Shown here in pieces: positions 61,475-64,000 of a DNA stretch of 64,000 nt. The stretch is taken from positions 64,760 to 128,759 of the forward strand of contig NZ_KI535295.1 in assembly GCF_000482325.1 (NCBI RefSeq), given 5' to 3'. The notes under the pieces are model-generated. The model made no database searches and was not told the DNA's origin. It saw only the letters and a program-made list of their open reading frames with translations. Made by a program: the position numbers and the translations under genes. Source of the stretch: Bacillus sp. UNC438CL73TsuS30. GTDB lineage: Bacteria; Bacillota; Bacilli; Bacillales; Cytobacillaceae. Each line of letters starts with the position of its first letter. Position 1 is the first letter of the stretch.

Positions 61475-62695
61475 ATGAAACAACTATCCTTTATTCATGC
61501 TGCTGATCTTCACTTAGATAGTCCGATGGTCGGCTTGAAATATTTGCCCGCTGACATTTTAACTAGAGTTAAGGAAAGTACGTTCACAGCTCTAAAAAGA
61601 CTAACTGCCGAAGCAATTCTTCGTAAAGTCGATTTTGTCATTTTTGCCGGAGATCTATTTGATGGAGAAGACCGCAGCTTGCGAGCGCAATCCCGGTTTC
61701 GAACAGAAATGCTGAAGCTTGCTGAACATGATATTCCTGTTTATGTGGTTCATGGCAATCACGATCATTTAAACGGAACTTGGGTACATCTAGACATGCC
61801 TGAAAATGTACATATCTTTAGCCATGAGGTTGAAATGAAGCCCCTCGAAACCAAGAGCGGAACCCGAATTCATCTATACGGCTTTAGTTACCCCGAACGC
61901 CATGTATTTGAAAAGAAAATTGATGATTATCAAAAAATTGACGGGGCTGATTTTCATATCGGCATTCTTCATGGAAATGAAAGCGGCCGTGAGGAGCATG
62001 GTAACTACGCACCCTTTTCCATTAAGGATCTATTCGAGAAAAACTTTGATTACTGGGCGTTGGGGCATATCCATAAACGGGCTTTTCTTTCTGAAAATCC
62101 GCCAATTCTTTATCCTGGGAATCTGCAGGGGCGAAATAAAAAAGAAAAGGGGCCCAAAGGCTTTTACCATGTAACCCTAAAGGATTCAGAGGCTAATCTT
62201 GAATTTGTAGAGACCTCCGATATTGTTTGGCAGGAAGCAGTCGTTGATGCCTCTTCAGCAGAGAACTTTCATCAAATTTTACACTTATGCCAAATGGCTA
62301 TAAATAATCTAAGAAAAAAAAAATTAGGAACTCTTTTAACTTTATATTTAGAAAATGTCCATTTAGAAAATGCAAAGGAAAAAAAGAGTTTAAACAACGA
62401 ACTGCTAGAACTCCTTCTCGAGGACGAAAGAGAGGAGAAGGAGTTTGTATGGATCGTAGAATTGGGCATAGCTGAAAGTGCCCAAGTGGACCGGGAGCAT
62501 TTAATGGCCGAAGCGAATTTTTATGCGGAAATGTTTAAAACCTTGGATGACCATACAGACATTGAGGAAACATTAGCACCCTTGTATGACCATCGTTTAG
62601 GGAGAAAATATCTCGAGAATTTGACGAATCTCAACCAGAAAGAAATAGTTGAACAAGCAGAAAAGCTTTTAATTAGCTTACTTTATCAAGCATAG
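61475..62695 (+). CDS. yhaO: SbcD-like DNA repair exonuclease YhaO
   Basis: 406 aa. The full metallophosphoesterase set is present: HAADLHLDSP (residues 8-17), FAGDLFDGED (about 54), VHGNHDHLNG (about 91), GILHGNESG (about 165) and ALGHIHKRAF (about 198). C-terminal capping domain of about 130 residues. Mre11/SbcD fold nuclease that works with the YhaN ATPase encoded 18 nt downstream. ATG after GAAAGGA. Confidence 0.91.
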   Translation: MKQLSFIHAADLHLDSPMVGLKYLPADILTRVKESTFTALKRLTAEAILRKVDFVIFAGDLFDGEDRSLRAQSRFRTEMLKLAEHDIPVYVVHGNHDHLNGTWVHLDMPENVHIFSHEVEMKPLETKSGTRIHLYGFSYPERHVFEKKIDDYQKIDGADFHIGILHGNESGREEHGNYAPFSIKDLFEKNFDYWALGHIHKRAFLSENPPILYPGNLQGRNKKEKGPKGFYHVTLKDSEANLEFVETSDIVWQEAVVDASSAENFHQILHLCQMAINNLRKKKLGTLLTLYLENVHLENAKEKKSLNNELLELLLEDEREEKEFVWIVELGIAESAQVDREHLMAEANFYAEMFKTLDDHTDIEETLAPLYDHRLGRKYLENLTNLNQKEIVEQAEKLLISLLYQA

Positions 62696-62713
62696 AGAAA
62701 GGAGTGAGTTGAT

Positions 62714-64000
62714 TTGAAAATTATTGAGATTCATATATATGGGTATGGTCAATTGGAGAATATGCAAATCAAAGACTTAGCTGATTTTCAAGTATTCTTT
62801 GGGGAAAATGAAGCGGGTAAATCTACCATCATGGCCTTTGTTCATGGAATTTTATTTGGTTTTCCGACTAAACAGCAATCTTCTGAACTGCGCTATGAGC
62901 CCAAACATAATGATAAATATGGCGGGAAAATTAGAATCTTTCATGATGATTTTGGTTTTGCTGTCATTGAACGGGTCAAAGGGAAATCCACTGGAGATGT
63001 AAAGGTATCATTGGAAGACGGCAGATTAGGTGGAGAAGAGCTTCTTAAGGAATTATTGGGGAATTTTGATAAAGGCTTATTTCAAGCGATTTTTTCATTT
63101 AACCTAAATGGGTTACAGAACATTCATCAAATGAAAGGTGAAGAGATTGGAAAGTTTTTATTTTCCGCTGGTACATTAGGAACAGAACGCCTTTCAGAAG
63201 CGGAAACAGTCCTGCAAAAAGAACTGGAAACACGCTTTAAGCCAAGCGGGAAAAAGCCATTGTTAAATGAAAAATTACAAGAGCTCCATGCACTAAATGG
63301 AGAGTTGAAAAAGGCTTTAGCTAAAAATGATGAATATGATTCTTTCATTAAAAAACAGGAATCCATTCAAGAGGAAATGGCAGGCATTCACTACCAGTTG
63401 TCAGAAATGCAAGAAAGCAATGAAAAATTGAATGAGTGGAAGAAAATACATTCACTTGTCAAAGAAGAATTATGGACGAAAAATGAGCTCGCTGATCTAG
63501 GAGAAATTCAATTCCCTGCCCAAGGGATCGAAAGGTTTGAGAGATTAAATCAGTTGCTTTACCCATATAATGCTCAAATCAAAAGCCTGCTTGAGAGAAT
63601 TGAAGTCTTGAAAAAGGAATTGGCAGCTATTCGGCCAGACGATTTATTCCTTGAACAAGAATCCACTTTAATGACAATATTGGATCAAATCCCTCTATTT
63701 GACCAGTTAGAACTGGAGCAACAGCAGTATCTTTTAAAGCTTCAAGATTATCAAGGTAGACTTTCTGAAACACTTGACCGCCTTCATTTGCCGGTAAAGG
63801 AAGAGGAACTTCTAGCCATTAATACAAATATCTACGTAAAGAATGAAGTGGAAGTAGTATCAAGCCGTGGCAAAAGGCTTAATGAAATGAAACTGGAATT
63901 GGAGGAGAGGTTTCAGGAAGAAAAAGCTGCTCTTGAAAAGCTTGAGATAGAGGTGAATTCAGCGGAAAGCCAGGTACTTCCCCATAAAGAAAGAGTCCTG
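62714..64000 (+). CDS. yhaN: SbcC/Rad50-like ATPase YhaN (5' part, runs off the window)
   Basis: Open for 429 codons to the right edge. TTG start 8 bases after GGAGTGAG. Begins KIIEIHIYGYGQLENMQIKD; Walker A GENEAGKST (about residue 35-43) and family block FSFNLNGLQNIHQMKGEEIGKFL (parts: IFSFNLNGLQNIHQM, EEIGKFLFSAGTLGTERL, about 118-156). From about residue 170 on it becomes long coiled coil (EKLQELHALNGELKKALAK). B. subtilis YhaN is about 960 aa, so over half is missing here. Forms an SMC-like nuclease complex with YhaO. Confidence 0.9.
   Translation, partial: MKIIEIHIYGYGQLENMQIKDLADFQVFFGENEAGKSTIMAFVHGILFGFPTKQQSSELRYEPKHNDKYGGKIRIFHDDFGFAVIERVKGKSTGDVKVSLEDGRLGGEELLKELLGNFDKGLFQAIFSFNLNGLQNIHQMKGEEIGKFLFSAGTLGTERLSEAETVLQKELETRFKPSGKKPLLNEKLQELHALNGELKKALAKNDEYDSFIKKQESIQEEMAGIHYQLSEMQESNEKLNEWKKIHSLVKEELWTKNELADLGEIQFPAQGIERFERLNQLLYPYNAQIKSLLERIEVLKKELAAIRPDDLFLEQESTLMTILDQIPLFDQLELEQQQYLLKLQDYQGRLSETLDRLHLPVKEEELLAINTNIYVKNEVEVVSSRGKRLNEMKLELEERFQEEKAALEKLEIEVNSAESQVLPHKERVL

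Overview
This window is chromosomal DNA from a low-GC, endospore-forming Bacillaceae species (Bacillus sensu lato). The evidence is the AT-rich composition, strong AGGAGG-type ribosome binding sites, frequent TTG and GTG starts, and sporulation genes (spoVR, an alpha/beta small acid-soluble spore protein, the yheC/yheD group, yhaX). Gene order also follows the Bacillus subtilis yhxB(pgcA)-to-yhaN stretch: pgcA, yhdB, spoVR, yhdP, a yhdQ-position MerR gene, yhdT, then yheI/yheH (bmrC/bmrD), yheG, sspB, yheE, yheD, yheC, yheA, yhaX, hemZ, yhaR, yhzD, yhaQ, yhaP, yhaO, yhaN. I recognise that synteny from memory; it was not computed. No rRNA, tRNA, CRISPR array, prophage or complete insertion sequence was seen.

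Region by region: 1-640 holds two kinds of intergenic repeat. 0.6-7.3 kb carries phosphoglucomutase, an SDR enzyme, YhdB, a secreted M14 carboxypeptidase, SpoVR and a secreted glycosidase-like protein. 7.4-11.7 kb is an amino-acid block: alanine dehydrogenase, its PucR-type regulator and an APC permease behind a perfect cre match. 11.8-24.7 kb is accessory: a secreted acid phosphatase, a YcgR/YcgQ metal-type permease pair, an AraC regulator facing a broken and an intact aldo/keto reductase, a GNAT/LysR divergent pair, a YtkA-like lipoprotein, a small haem-oxidase-like membrane protein and several small proteins. 24.8-28.1 kb has two CNNM/CorC-type Mg transport paralogs flanking a MerR regulator. 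28.3-35.8 kb carries an orphan histidine kinase, a Fur-box-preceded feoA-feoB-Cys-rich-peptide operon, a class A penicillin-binding protein and a YbjQ protein.

The strongest regulatory find is at 35.88-36.22 kb. A 26-codon leader ORF, a 9-nt antiterminator pairing and two intrinsic terminators precede the heterodimeric multidrug exporter BmrC/BmrD. This looks like a ribosome-mediated attenuator equivalent to B. subtilis bmrB, but with a different leader peptide and an extra terminator and small ORF. From 40 to 52 kb come a tandem dyad array, fumarase, sspB, msmX, a PucR-like regulator, yheE and four adjacent YheC/YheD-type ATP-grasp genes. From 52 to 64 kb come a HAD protein lacking its nucleophile Asp, HemZ, an NCS1 permease, a YesN-like regulator whose receiver carries Glu in place of the phospho-accepting Asp, and the yhaR-yhaN block. 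The YhaN gene runs off the right edge.

Across the window, three intergenic arrays (near 0.1, 14.8 and 40.2 kb) share a period of about 51-53 bp built from short dyads. Two of the three lie between convergent genes.
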